DNA of 12,109 nt from Lachnospiraceae bacterium UBA3401 (lineage in GTDB: Bacteria > Bacillota > Clostridia > Lachnospirales > Lachnospiraceae): positions 5,073 to 17,181 of the forward strand of contig DEPD01000185.1 of NCBI GenBank assembly GCA_002358575.1, given 5' to 3'. The translations under genes and the position numbers were made by a program. Below the pieces are notes generated by a model. That model did no database searches, was not told the origin of the DNA, and saw only the letters and a program-made list of their open reading frames with translations. Every line of letters begins with the position of its first letter. Position 1 is the first letter of the stretch. Positions 1 to 5,805 of the stretch are shown here, piece by piece.

Positions 1-28
1 ACAAGGCAGGCATTTTGGCGCACCATTT

Positions 29-51
29 TCACTACGTTAGCGAACGAGTGA
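29..51. repeat. short imperfect hairpin at left edge
   Basis: TCACT at 29-33 pairs with AGTGA at 47-51, and CGTT at 35-38 pairs with AACG at 43-46, leaving one bulged A at 34 and the loop AGCG. No gene was found in 1-215. This hairpin, repeat copy A and a terminator are the only structures seen there. It may be the distal part of repeat copy A, but that is inference. Confidence 0.4.
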
Positions 52-87
52 ATTGTAACTTAATAATTACTTTGCCATGTGCTGATT

Positions 88-136
88 TTCCCTACTCGCT
101 GCGCGACCCGTACGCCGCCTTAGCGGCATATTTCCT
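88..136 (-). repeat. dispersed hairpin repeat, copy A (degenerate)
   Basis: Positions 88-135 match 873-920 (copy B) at 44 of 48 bases, and all four differences are transitions. The copy keeps the inner hairpin GCCGC (114-118), loop CTTA, GCGGC (123-127), and the minus-strand core AGGAAATATGCCGCT (136-122). It has the TTCCCTACTC arm at 88-97 but lacks the matching upstream arm, and it lacks the perfect outer stem of copy B, so it appears partly decayed. It lies beyond the terminator of the membrane-protein gene. Confidence 0.75.
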
Positions 137-154
137 TTCCGCATCTGTGTGCAC

Positions 155-193
155 AAAAAAGTGGAGAAAACTGTCTGAAAGTATTTTCTCCAC
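155..193 (-). terminator. intrinsic terminator of the membrane-protein gene
   Basis: GTGGAGAAAA (161-170) and TTTTCTCCAC (184-193) form a perfect 10-bp stem with a 13-base loop. On the minus strand the stem is followed by six T (160-155). It begins 22 bases after the stop codon at 216-218, the standard position for a Rho-independent terminator. Confidence 0.8.
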
Positions 194-215
194 TCTCACT
201 TTGTCTCAAATATTT

Positions 216-809
216 CTACTGCCTTCTTTGTTCCGCTGCCCACTTCGCCTCCTGCAAGCACGCGACATACTTGTCCGCTTCCTCCACAGCCTCTTTTCCC
301 TCCACAGAGTTTAAATTAACAATATGTTCTTCCATCAGTGTATACATTTTAACTTTCTTCCCATCAATGTAAAAGACAAAGCGTATTCCAAACATTGGCG
401 AAGCAACCGTTTTTATCTGATCGATACGGGAAGCATTAAAAATCTGAATCTGAAATGGATTATATGTTGATATGTAACCAATTACCCCGCTGTCCACATC
501 AATATAAAGTCTGCTGTGTAACACATCATCTTCAAAAGATTCCCGAAAATGATAAGGTAATGCATCAACCCCCTTTGCTGTATGTCTAACAAAAGAAGAA
601 AGTATCATTCCATTGCCAAGTATCATAACAAATGCAAAAACTACAAAAATTAACAGCACTACCGCAAGTGTCAAAAAGGAACTTATCCGAAATGCTCCTC
701 CTAAGAGTTCTTTGAATAACGAAATTAAAAATGGCAGCAACACTGCCCCAATGATAAAAGGCAAAAAAAGTTTTCCACATCTTTTAAATTTTTCTGTTTC
801 CTGATACAC
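216..809 (-). CDS. two-helix membrane protein of unknown function
   Basis: A 197-residue protein that I do not recognise. Two hydrophobic segments, about residues 13-32 and 44-64, form an N-terminal membrane hairpin. They are followed by a soluble region of about 125 residues with alternating hydrophobic strands (for example IRFVFYIDGKKVKMYTL, about 141-157) and a charged helical tail. The strand-rich part resembles bacterial PH-like or YcxB-like membrane-anchored domains only in general appearance, so no function is assigned. The start is GTG (807-809), chosen because GGAGG (816-820) lies 6 bases upstream. It has its own promoter (946-974) and terminator (155-193), so it is probably a single-gene unit whose leader of roughly 130 bases contains repeat copy B. 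Confidence 0.8.
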   Translation of the reverse strand: MYQETEKFKRCGKLFLPFIIGAVLLPFLISLFKELLGGAFRISSFLTLAVVLLIFVVFAFVMILGNGMILSSFVRHTAKGVDALPYHFRESFEDDVLHSRLYIDVDSGVIGYISTYNPFQIQIFNASRIDQIKTVASPMFGIRFVFYIDGKKVKMYTLMEEHIVNLNSVEGKEAVEEADKYVACLQEAKWAAEQRRQ

Positions 810-853
810 TTTTTACCTCCAACATTTGTATCTAAAAACAATCTATTTCAAAT

Positions 854-931
854 CGAGTAGGGAAGTCTCATCTTCCCTACTCGCCGCGTAACCCGTGCGC
901 CGCCTTAGCGGCATATTTCCTCTGCACGGGT
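854..931 (-). repeat. dispersed hairpin repeat, copy B (two-hairpin, intact)
   Basis: Two adjacent structures. The first has the perfect 12-bp stem CGAGTAGGGAAG (854-865) / CTTCCCTACTCG (872-883). The second has outer stem ACCCGTGC (891-898) / GCACGGGT (924-931) enclosing an inner hairpin GCCGC (899-903), loop CTTA, GCGGC (908-912). In the minus-strand sense an 11-base single-strand bulge AGAGGAAATAT separates outer and inner stems. It lies in the probable 5' leader of the membrane-protein gene, so it could act as an RNA structure; that role is inference. Confidence 0.8.
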
Positions 932-945
932 CTGTACATAAAAAT

Positions 946-974
946 AGCATACCATACATATGGTCTACTTTCAA
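946..974 (-). promoter_or_regulatory. promoter with palindrome in its spacer
   Basis: On the minus strand a -35 TTGAAA (974-969), a 17-base spacer and an extended -10 TGG-TATGCT (hexamer 951-946) fit a sigma-A promoter. A 14-bp palindrome, ACCATA (951-956), CA, TATGGT (959-964), fills most of the spacer and overlaps the first base of the -10, which is where an operator would sit. The predicted transcript would start near 939 and read copy B before reaching the GTG at 809. Confidence 0.6.
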
Positions 975-1004
975 CCCGAACATAGAAAAAAGCTAAGGTG
1001 TGCA

Positions 1005-1033
1005 TAAAAAACCATCCGCTGCGAACGGATGGC
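1005..1033 (-). terminator. intrinsic terminator of the glgC-glgD-spoVG unit
   Basis: CCATCCG (1012-1018) and CGGATGG (1026-1032) form a 7-bp stem, extended by a G-U pair on the minus strand, with a 7-base loop and a following run of six T. It lies about 30 bases past the spoVG stop. It is the only clear terminator seen downstream of glgC on this strand. Confidence 0.8.
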
Positions 1034-1062
1034 TTTTCTACCCACATTTTATTGATAATATC

Positions 1063-1344
1063 CTAAGAAGCTGATTCCTCATCTGGCTCTAAGAGCGCTT
1101 TCTCATAACTTTCAAGAATCGTTTTCTGGATTGTGTCTCTTGTGTTTGAATTGATTGGATGGGCAATATCTCTGTACTCTCCATCAGCAGACTTCTTGCT
1201 TGGCATTGCAATAAAAAGTCCTTTCTCACCCTCGATTACCTTGATGTCATGAACTACAAATTCATCGTCAAGTGTAATCGAAACTACTGCTTTCATTTTT
1301 CCCTCTTTTGTGATTTTACGAACGCGAACATCTGTTATTCTCAT
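1063..1344 (-). CDS. spoVG: SpoVG family regulator
   Basis: A 93-residue protein matching SpoVG along its whole length, with the hallmark stretches ITDVRVRKI, SITLDDEFVVHD, GLFIAMPSK and the conserved YRDIAHPINSNTR. SpoVG is a small nucleic-acid-binding regulator found in sporulating and non-sporulating Firmicutes; its RNA or DNA targets vary. The ATG at 1342-1344 is preferred over a TTG seven codons upstream because AGGGGG (about 1353-1358) lies 8 bases before it and family members start with MxxTDVR. It lies 35 bases downstream of glgD with no hairpin between, so it is probably co-transcribed with glgCD, although an internal promoter is possible. The acidic tail (about the last 10 residues) is typical. 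Confidence 0.95.
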   Translation of the reverse strand: MRITDVRVRKITKEGKMKAVVSITLDDEFVVHDIKVIEGEKGLFIAMPSKKSADGEYRDIAHPINSNTRDTIQKTILESYEKALLEPDEESAS

Positions 1345-1379
1345 TCTTTTGTCCCCCTTTTGCAAGTCGTTGATTCATT

Positions 1380-2498
1380 TTAAAGAACATACCTTTCGTT
1401 TTTCTCCACCACAACCTTGATGCCTGTCTCACCGACATGATGCGAGTTTGCTCGAATTGTATCGCGGCTTTCTACAATACAGTTTTCAATGTGGGTGTTA
1501 TCGCCAAGATACACATCGTTTAGAATGATGGAGTTTTTAATAGTGCAGTTGTTGCCGACGAAAACCTCCTTGAACAAAACGGAATTCTCAACAGTTCCAT
1601 TGATAATACAACCACTCGATATCAGGCTATTCCTGACATGCGCCCCCGGGTTATACTTCGCTGGCGGCAAATCGTCAACTTTAGAATATACGTCTGGATA
1701 CTGTTTGAAGAAATAATCGCGAATCTCTTTCTTGAGGAAATCCATGTTTGTGCCATAGTAATCCTCGACTGTTGCGATATTTCTCCAGTAGGATTCGATT
1801 TTGTACCCGTATACTCTCTTTACATCTTTATAGCGTATTAGGATATCCTGCACAAGATCGTGCCTTCCTTCCTCAGCGCTCTTCTCTATCAGTTCGATGA
1901 GCTGTCTGCGTCGAATCACATAGATGCCGCAGGACACAGTTTTTGATTTTGCCACCATAGGCTTCTCCTCGAACTCTTCTATCCGGCCGTCATCATTCAT
2001 TCTGATAACGCCATATCGGTCCACGTCCGCATTGTCTGGCATTTCCTTCACAACCACTGTGATATCTGCCTTTTTTGCGATGTGGTACTCTAAAACTTTA
2101 TTGAAATCCATCTTGTAGACACAATCGCCTGTCGCAATGACTACATATGGTTCATGACTTCTCTTTAAAAATAAAAGATTTTGATATATGCTGTCCGCAG
2201 TCCCCTGATACCAGTTGCTGTTATCTGGTGTGACGGTTGGCGTAAAAGTATACAGCCCTCCCTGCTTTCGTCCAAAATCCCACCACTTAGAAGAACTTAA
2301 ATGCTCATGAAGGCTTCTGGAATTATACTGTGTGATCACCGCAACCTTCTGGATGTGTGAGTTGGACATATTACTCAAAACAAAATCAATGCTTCGATAG
2401 CTGCCTGCGATTGGCATTGCAGAAATCGCTCTTTTGTGCGACAGCTCTCCCATTTTTCTGCTGTTTCCACCTGCTAATACAATACCTAATGCTCTCAT
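1380..2498 (-). CDS. glgD: glucose-1-phosphate adenylyltransferase, GlgD (regulatory) subunit
   Basis: A 372-residue GlgC paralogue. It has the nucleotidyltransferase fold (about 1-240: IVLAGGNSRKMG, YRSIDFVLSN, WYQGTADSIYQN, TGDCVYKMD at about 123-131) and a left-handed beta-helix tail (about 275-372). The glycine- and arginine-rich nucleotide loop is altered to GGNSRKMG, in line with the GlgD class, which in Firmicutes is poorly active or inactive alone but forms a heteromer with GlgC and boosts activity. ATG at 2496-2498 is chosen over GTG at 2505-2507 because the AAAGGTGG site (2508-2515) is 9 bases from the ATG but abuts the GTG. It starts one base after the glgC stop, which implies translational coupling. 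Confidence 0.95.
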   Translation of the reverse strand: MRALGIVLAGGNSRKMGELSHKRAISAMPIAGSYRSIDFVLSNMSNSHIQKVAVITQYNSRSLHEHLSSSKWWDFGRKQGGLYTFTPTVTPDNSNWYQGTADSIYQNLLFLKRSHEPYVVIATGDCVYKMDFNKVLEYHIAKKADITVVVKEMPDNADVDRYGVIRMNDDGRIEEFEEKPMVAKSKTVSCGIYVIRRRQLIELIEKSAEEGRHDLVQDILIRYKDVKRVYGYKIESYWRNIATVEDYYGTNMDFLKKEIRDYFFKQYPDVYSKVDDLPPAKYNPGAHVRNSLISSGCIINGTVENSVLFKEVFVGNNCTIKNSIILNDVYLGDNTHIENCIVESRDTIRANSHHVGETGIKVVVEKNERYVL

Positions 2499-2499
2499 A

Positions 2500-3768
2500 T
2501 CACTCACCCACCTTTATCAATGTCTTACCGCTGTCCAACACGCCATTTGGGTAATCTGAAGCTGTGGTTTCCCCAAAGACAACGGCATTCTTGCCAATCT
2601 TGACATTGGCGGGAACGATGGATTTCTCGCCGACCGTAACCAGTCCGCTATTGTAGATATCAGGTCTTGTGTCGTTCTCTTTCTCCGCAAGTGTTCCGAG
2701 CTGTGTGCAGCTACCCACCCGCGAATACTCATCTATAATTGCTTTCTCAATCGTACATCGATCCCCAATCTGTGCCTGGTTCATAATGATAGAGTTGCGC
2801 ACAACAGTCCCCTCACCGATAATGACTCCACATCCGATCACAGAATTGTAGACTTGTCCATATATTTCCGAACCTTCACCGATAATGCTTCGCTCTACAA
2901 CGCTGTCCGGCGCAAGATACTGCGGCGGCAAAATCTCACTCTTTGTGTAAATCTTCCAATATTCTTCATAGAGATTGAACTCCGGTACAATGTCTATTAG
3001 CTCCATATTCGCTTCCCAGTAAGAATTCAGCGTCCCGACATCTTTCCAGTATCCGTTAAACTCATACGAGTACATCGGACACCCCTTCTCATAGCAGTAT
3101 GGAATGACATGTTTTCCGAAATCAAGCGCCGGCTGGTCTGCTTTTGCAATCAGTGCTTCCTTTAGTACTTTCCAGTTGAATATGTAAATTCCCATGGAAG
3201 CCAGATTACTTCTGGGGTTCTCAGGTTTTTCTTCAAAGTCTATAATCTTTTTATTTTCATCTGTAATCACAATGCCGAACCGTTTTGCCTCCTCAATCGG
3301 AACAGGCATAGATGCAATCGTCACTTCCGAACCGCTCTCCTTGTGGAAGTCCAGCATCACTTCATAATCCATCTTGTAGATATGATCCCCTGAAAGAATC
3401 AGCACATAATCTGGATTGAAATTTTCCATATATTCAAGATTTTGGAAAATAGCATTGGCAGTCCCTGTGTACCACTCACTCTCACTGCTCTTTTCAAAGG
3501 GCGGTAACACTGTCACGCCACCGACATTGCGGTCCAAATCCCATGGAATACCAATGCCGATGTGTGTGTTCAGCTTCAATGGCTGATACTGTGTAAGCAC
3601 CCCGACTGTGTCGATACCGGAATTAATACAGTTGCTGAGCGGGAAATCAATAATGCGGTACTTTCCGCCAAAAGCAACAGCCGGTTTTGCCATTTTCGAT
3701 GTCAGGACACCCAGTCTTGAACCCTGTCCACCTGCTAAAAGCATGGCAATCATTTCTTTTTTAATCAT
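2500..3768 (-). CDS. glgC: glucose-1-phosphate adenylyltransferase, GlgC catalytic subunit
   Basis: A 422-residue enzyme forming ADP-glucose from ATP and glucose-1-phosphate, the committed step of bacterial glycogen synthesis in the cytoplasm. Visible motifs are LLAGGQGSRL (about 10-19), KPAVAFGGKYRIIDFPLSN, WYTGTANAIFQN, SGDHIYKMD (about 126-134, including the catalytic Asp), FEEKPE, and the C-terminal beta-helix of hexapeptide-like repeats (about 285-420). Length is normal for the family. Start ATG 3766-3768 has AGGGG 7 bases upstream; a further upstream ATG at 3811-3813 overlaps the -10 region and is rejected. First gene of the glgC-glgD-spoVG unit. No glycogen synthase, branching enzyme or phosphorylase is present in this window. 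Confidence 0.97.
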   Translation of the reverse strand: MIKKEMIAMLLAGGQGSRLGVLTSKMAKPAVAFGGKYRIIDFPLSNCINSGIDTVGVLTQYQPLKLNTHIGIGIPWDLDRNVGGVTVLPPFEKSSESEWYTGTANAIFQNLEYMENFNPDYVLILSGDHIYKMDYEVMLDFHKESGSEVTIASMPVPIEEAKRFGIVITDENKKIIDFEEKPENPRSNLASMGIYIFNWKVLKEALIAKADQPALDFGKHVIPYCYEKGCPMYSYEFNGYWKDVGTLNSYWEANMELIDIVPEFNLYEEYWKIYTKSEILPPQYLAPDSVVERSIIGEGSEIYGQVYNSVIGCGVIIGEGTVVRNSIIMNQAQIGDRCTIEKAIIDEYSRVGSCTQLGTLAEKENDTRPDIYNSGLVTVGEKSIVPANVKIGKNAVVFGETTASDYPNGVLDSGKTLIKVGE

Positions 3769-3813
3769 GTTGTCACCCCTACTTACATAATACTGGGTTT
3801 CAGACCCTAACAT

Positions 3814-3842
3814 ATTATAGCATACATTTTCGTTAAAGGGAA
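3814..3842 (-). promoter_or_regulatory. glgC promoter
   Basis: The minus strand has a perfect -10 TATAAT (3819-3814) with an extended TGC immediately upstream. The -35 position, 17 bases away, is poor (TTCCCT, 3842-3837), as is common with extended -10 promoters. Transcription would start near 3807, giving a short leader of about 40 bases to the ATG at 3768. Confidence 0.65.
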
Positions 3843-3985
3843 CAACTTTAGCATCATTCCTGTTAGATTTCTATACATTTTTTTAGTATACATAACTTAT
3901 ATCGGTTAGAAATTAAAAAGCTTAACCTCGTAAATATAAAATATTTAATAAAATTTTTATTTTTGCTTAATCTAATAAATACTAT

Positions 3986-4014
3986 TTGATTTGTTAATTT
4001 CATAGAATTATGAT
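3986..4014 (+). promoter_or_regulatory. murC upstream promoter candidate P1
   Basis: TTGATT (3986-3991), a 17-base spacer and TATGAT (4009-4014). It lies in the very AT-rich gene-free spacer 3769-4104, which separates divergent glgC and murC and otherwise shows no RNA gene or ORF that I can support. Confidence 0.5.
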
Positions 4015-4031
4015 AGATTTCTATTTTTTTA

Positions 4032-4060
4032 TGGAAATGTCACCCTGCGGGGTGTATGAT
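4032..4060 (+). promoter_or_regulatory. murC proximal promoter candidate P2 with spacer palindrome
   Basis: TGGAAA (4032-4037), a 17-base spacer and TATGAT (4055-4060). The spacer contains a perfect inverted repeat CACCC (4041-4045), loop TGCG, GGGTG (4050-4054), abutting the -10. The 10-mer TATGATAGAT occurs at the -10 of both P1 (4009-4018) and P2 (4055-4064). The murC start is 45 bases downstream. Confidence 0.5.
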
Positions 4061-4104
4061 AGATAGTGTATATCATCTTATTTTTATGAAAGGAAAACAA
4101 CAAA

Positions 4105-5484
4105 ATGTACCAGATAAATTTTAACAGTCCCATTCATGTGCACTTTATTGGAATTGGAGGAATCAGCATGTCTGGACTTGCCCAAATTTTGATCAAGGCA
4201 GGCTTCACGGTGACTGGATCTGATCAAAAAAAGTCCCCTCTCACACAGCACCTTGCCTCAATGGGCGCAAAAATCAACTATCCGCAAATGGCAAGCAATA
4301 TCAATGACAACATTGATCTGGTTGTGTACACCGCTGCGATTGCACAGGACAATCCAGAGTTTTGTGCTGCCTTAGAAAAAAATATTCCACTTATGACACG
4401 GGCCGATTTACTTGGCCAGATTATGAAAAATTATAAGACTCCTATCGCAGTCAGCGGCACGCACGGAAAAACTACCACCACATCTATGATTTCCGAGGTG
4501 CTTTTGGCTGCTGACACGGACCCTACTCTTTCTATCGGCGGTATCCTAAAATCCATCGGCGGCAATATTCGTGTCGGAAAGTCCGATTATTTTGTCACAG
4601 AAGCATGTGAGTACACCAATTCCTTTTTGAGCTTCTTCCCCCACATTAGCATTATTCTCAATATTGAAGAAGATCATCTGGACTTCTTTCGGGATATTGA
4701 TGACATACGTCACTCTTTCCGAAAGTTCTCCGAAATCTTGCCGGAGGACGGCTGTCTTATTATCAACCAAAATATTGACCACATAGAGCAGTTTATCGAG
4801 GGGCTTCCTTGCAAAATCATTACCTTTGGCACAGATGCCACAGCAGATTACAGTTATACAAACGCCACATTTGACGCATTTGGATGCGCTTCCTACACGC
4901 TTGTCAAAAAAGGTCAAAACTGCAGCACAGTAAAACTTGGCGTTGTCGGGGAACACAATATTCTCAATTCTCTTTCTGTCATTGCTCTGACAGATTTGCT
5001 TGGCATTGACTTCACTGTTGTGCGTGATGCGCTCGCTTCCTTCTCGGGCACTGAAAGACGATTTGAACGCAAAGGAGAAGTCGCTGGCGTTCAGATTCTT
5101 GATGACTACGCCCATCACCCAACCGAGATCACCGCCACATTAAAAGCGGCTGCCAATTATCCACACCAGACTTTGTGGTGTGTCTTTCAGCCACATACTT
5201 ACACGCGCACAAAAGCATTTTTAAAAGAATTTGCACAGGCGCTTTCCCTTGCGGACAAAGTGGTGTTGACCGACATATACGCTGCACGCGAAAAAAATAC
5301 GGTTGGTATCAGTTCTATGGACCTTTTGCACGAGCTGGAAAAACTTGGAAAAGAATGTTATTATTTCCAAAGTTTTGATGACATTGAAAATTTTTTATTA
5401 AAAAATTGTATCAACGGCGATTTGTTGATAACTATGGGCGCCGGAGATGTTGTAAAAATCGGTGAAAATCTTCTTGGAATCTAG
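4105..5484 (+). CDS. murC: UDP-N-acetylmuramate--L-alanine ligase MurC
   Basis: A 459-residue cytoplasmic Mur ligase that adds L-alanine to UDP-N-acetylmuramate with ATP, the first amino-acid step of peptidoglycan stem-peptide synthesis. The N-terminal UDP-binding domain has GIGGISMSG (16-24). The central ATPase domain has the P-loop SGTHGKTTT (117-125) and EACEY (166-170). The C-terminal domain has DDYAHHPTE (333-341) and FQPHTYTRTK (361-370), the MurC-specific signature. Length is typical. The ATG at 4105 has AAAGG (4089-4093) 11 bases upstream. It stands apart from the next operon, with its own candidate promoters and a terminator hairpin after the stop. One perfect TTATCCACA DnaA box lies inside the coding region at 5157-5165. 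Confidence 0.97.
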   Translation: MYQINFNSPIHVHFIGIGGISMSGLAQILIKAGFTVTGSDQKKSPLTQHLASMGAKINYPQMASNINDNIDLVVYTAAIAQDNPEFCAALEKNIPLMTRADLLGQIMKNYKTPIAVSGTHGKTTTTSMISEVLLAADTDPTLSIGGILKSIGGNIRVGKSDYFVTEACEYTNSFLSFFPHISIILNIEEDHLDFFRDIDDIRHSFRKFSEILPEDGCLIINQNIDHIEQFIEGLPCKIITFGTDATADYSYTNATFDAFGCASYTLVKKGQNCSTVKLGVVGEHNILNSLSVIALTDLLGIDFTVVRDALASFSGTERRFERKGEVAGVQILDDYAHHPTEITATLKAAANYPHQTLWCVFQPHTYTRTKAFLKEFAQALSLADKVVLTDIYAAREKNTVGISSMDLLHELEKLGKECYYFQSFDDIENFLLKNCINGDLLITMGAGDVVKIGENLLGI

Positions 5485-5654
5485 TTATCCACAATATCCA
5501 CATTTTTTTGTGTCTAAACCGACAAAAAGAGTGTGGATATTTTTGATTTTCATCCACATTGACTCTAAATAAAATCCATATGTTATTTTTGTGATACATC
5601 AAGGGGTTACCGCTTTTTATCTGTCAGCTATCCACAATATCCACAATATCCACA
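5485..5654. promoter_or_regulatory. DnaA-box cluster I upstream of the helicase-loader operon
   Basis: Seven 9-mers match the DnaA box TTATCCACA with at most one mismatch: 5485-5493 (perfect, directly after the murC stop), 5494-5502, 5532-5540 (minus), 5550-5558, 5628-5636, 5637-5645 and 5646-5654. The variant ATATCCACA occurs four times. Boxes are fused head-to-tail as a pair (5485-5502) and a triplet (5628-5654). The gene-free stretch 5485-5805 consists of this cluster, the murC terminator and the promoter of the next operon. DnaA binding is inferred from the consensus. Confidence 0.75.
5493..5545 (+). terminator. murC terminator hairpin built from inverted DnaA boxes
   Basis: AATATCCACA (5493-5502) pairs with TGTGGATATT (5532-5541). 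A T-rich strand and GTC (5512-5514) pair back imperfectly with GAC (5521-5523) and the following A-rich run. The stem is followed by TTTTTG (about 5540-5545). It begins 8 bases after the murC stop. The two arms are themselves DnaA-like boxes in opposite orientation. Confidence 0.6.
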
Positions 5655-5701
5655 CTTGTTTGAAATACCGGATTCACAAGGGTTGGCGCAGGGTGTGGGG
5701 C

Positions 5702-5729
5702 TTGCTTTTTTGGATAAGTGTGCTACAAT
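5702..5729 (+). promoter_or_regulatory. promoter of the helicase-loader operon
   Basis: Extended -10 TGC-TACAAT (hexamer 5724-5729, TG at 5721-5722) with a weak -35 TTGCTT (5702-5707) at 16-base spacing. The tandem DnaA-box triplet ends 47 bases upstream of the -35. Transcription would start near 5736, which fits the ATG at 5806. Confidence 0.6.
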
Positions 5730-5805
5730 ACACTTACCTTACAGATTCTGGTCCGCTCAACACCGGAACAATACTAAGGAATTTAGAACAGGACAGGTGA
5801 CAAAT

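Noticed and set aside
15..314. 99-codon open frame on the plus strand at the left edge
   Set aside because: It runs through repeat copy A, the terminator and the end of the opposite gene; no ribosome binding site and no protein-like composition.
2499..2507. GTG start for glgD at 2505-2507
   Set aside because: The ribosome binding site AAAGGTGG directly abuts this GTG; ATG 2496-2498 has proper spacing.
4546..5118. 190-codon open frame on the minus strand within murC
   Set aside because: It overlaps the unmistakable murC reading frame and has no ribosome binding site or recognisable domain; a shadow frame.
5628..5654. CRISPR-like or satellite array
   Set aside because: The repeats are only 9 bases, directly fused with no spacers, and match the DnaA box.
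5656..5805. Longer N-terminus for the DnaB-like gene from ATG 5656
   Set aside because: The extension covers the promoter -10 (5724-5729), lacks a ribosome binding site and looks unlike the family; ATG 5806 fits better.
5485..5805. Chromosomal origin oriC
   Set aside because: DnaA boxes are present but dnaA and dnaN are not adjacent and no clear DnaA-trio array was seen; a regulatory or titration cluster is the simpler reading. GC skew of the genome would decide.
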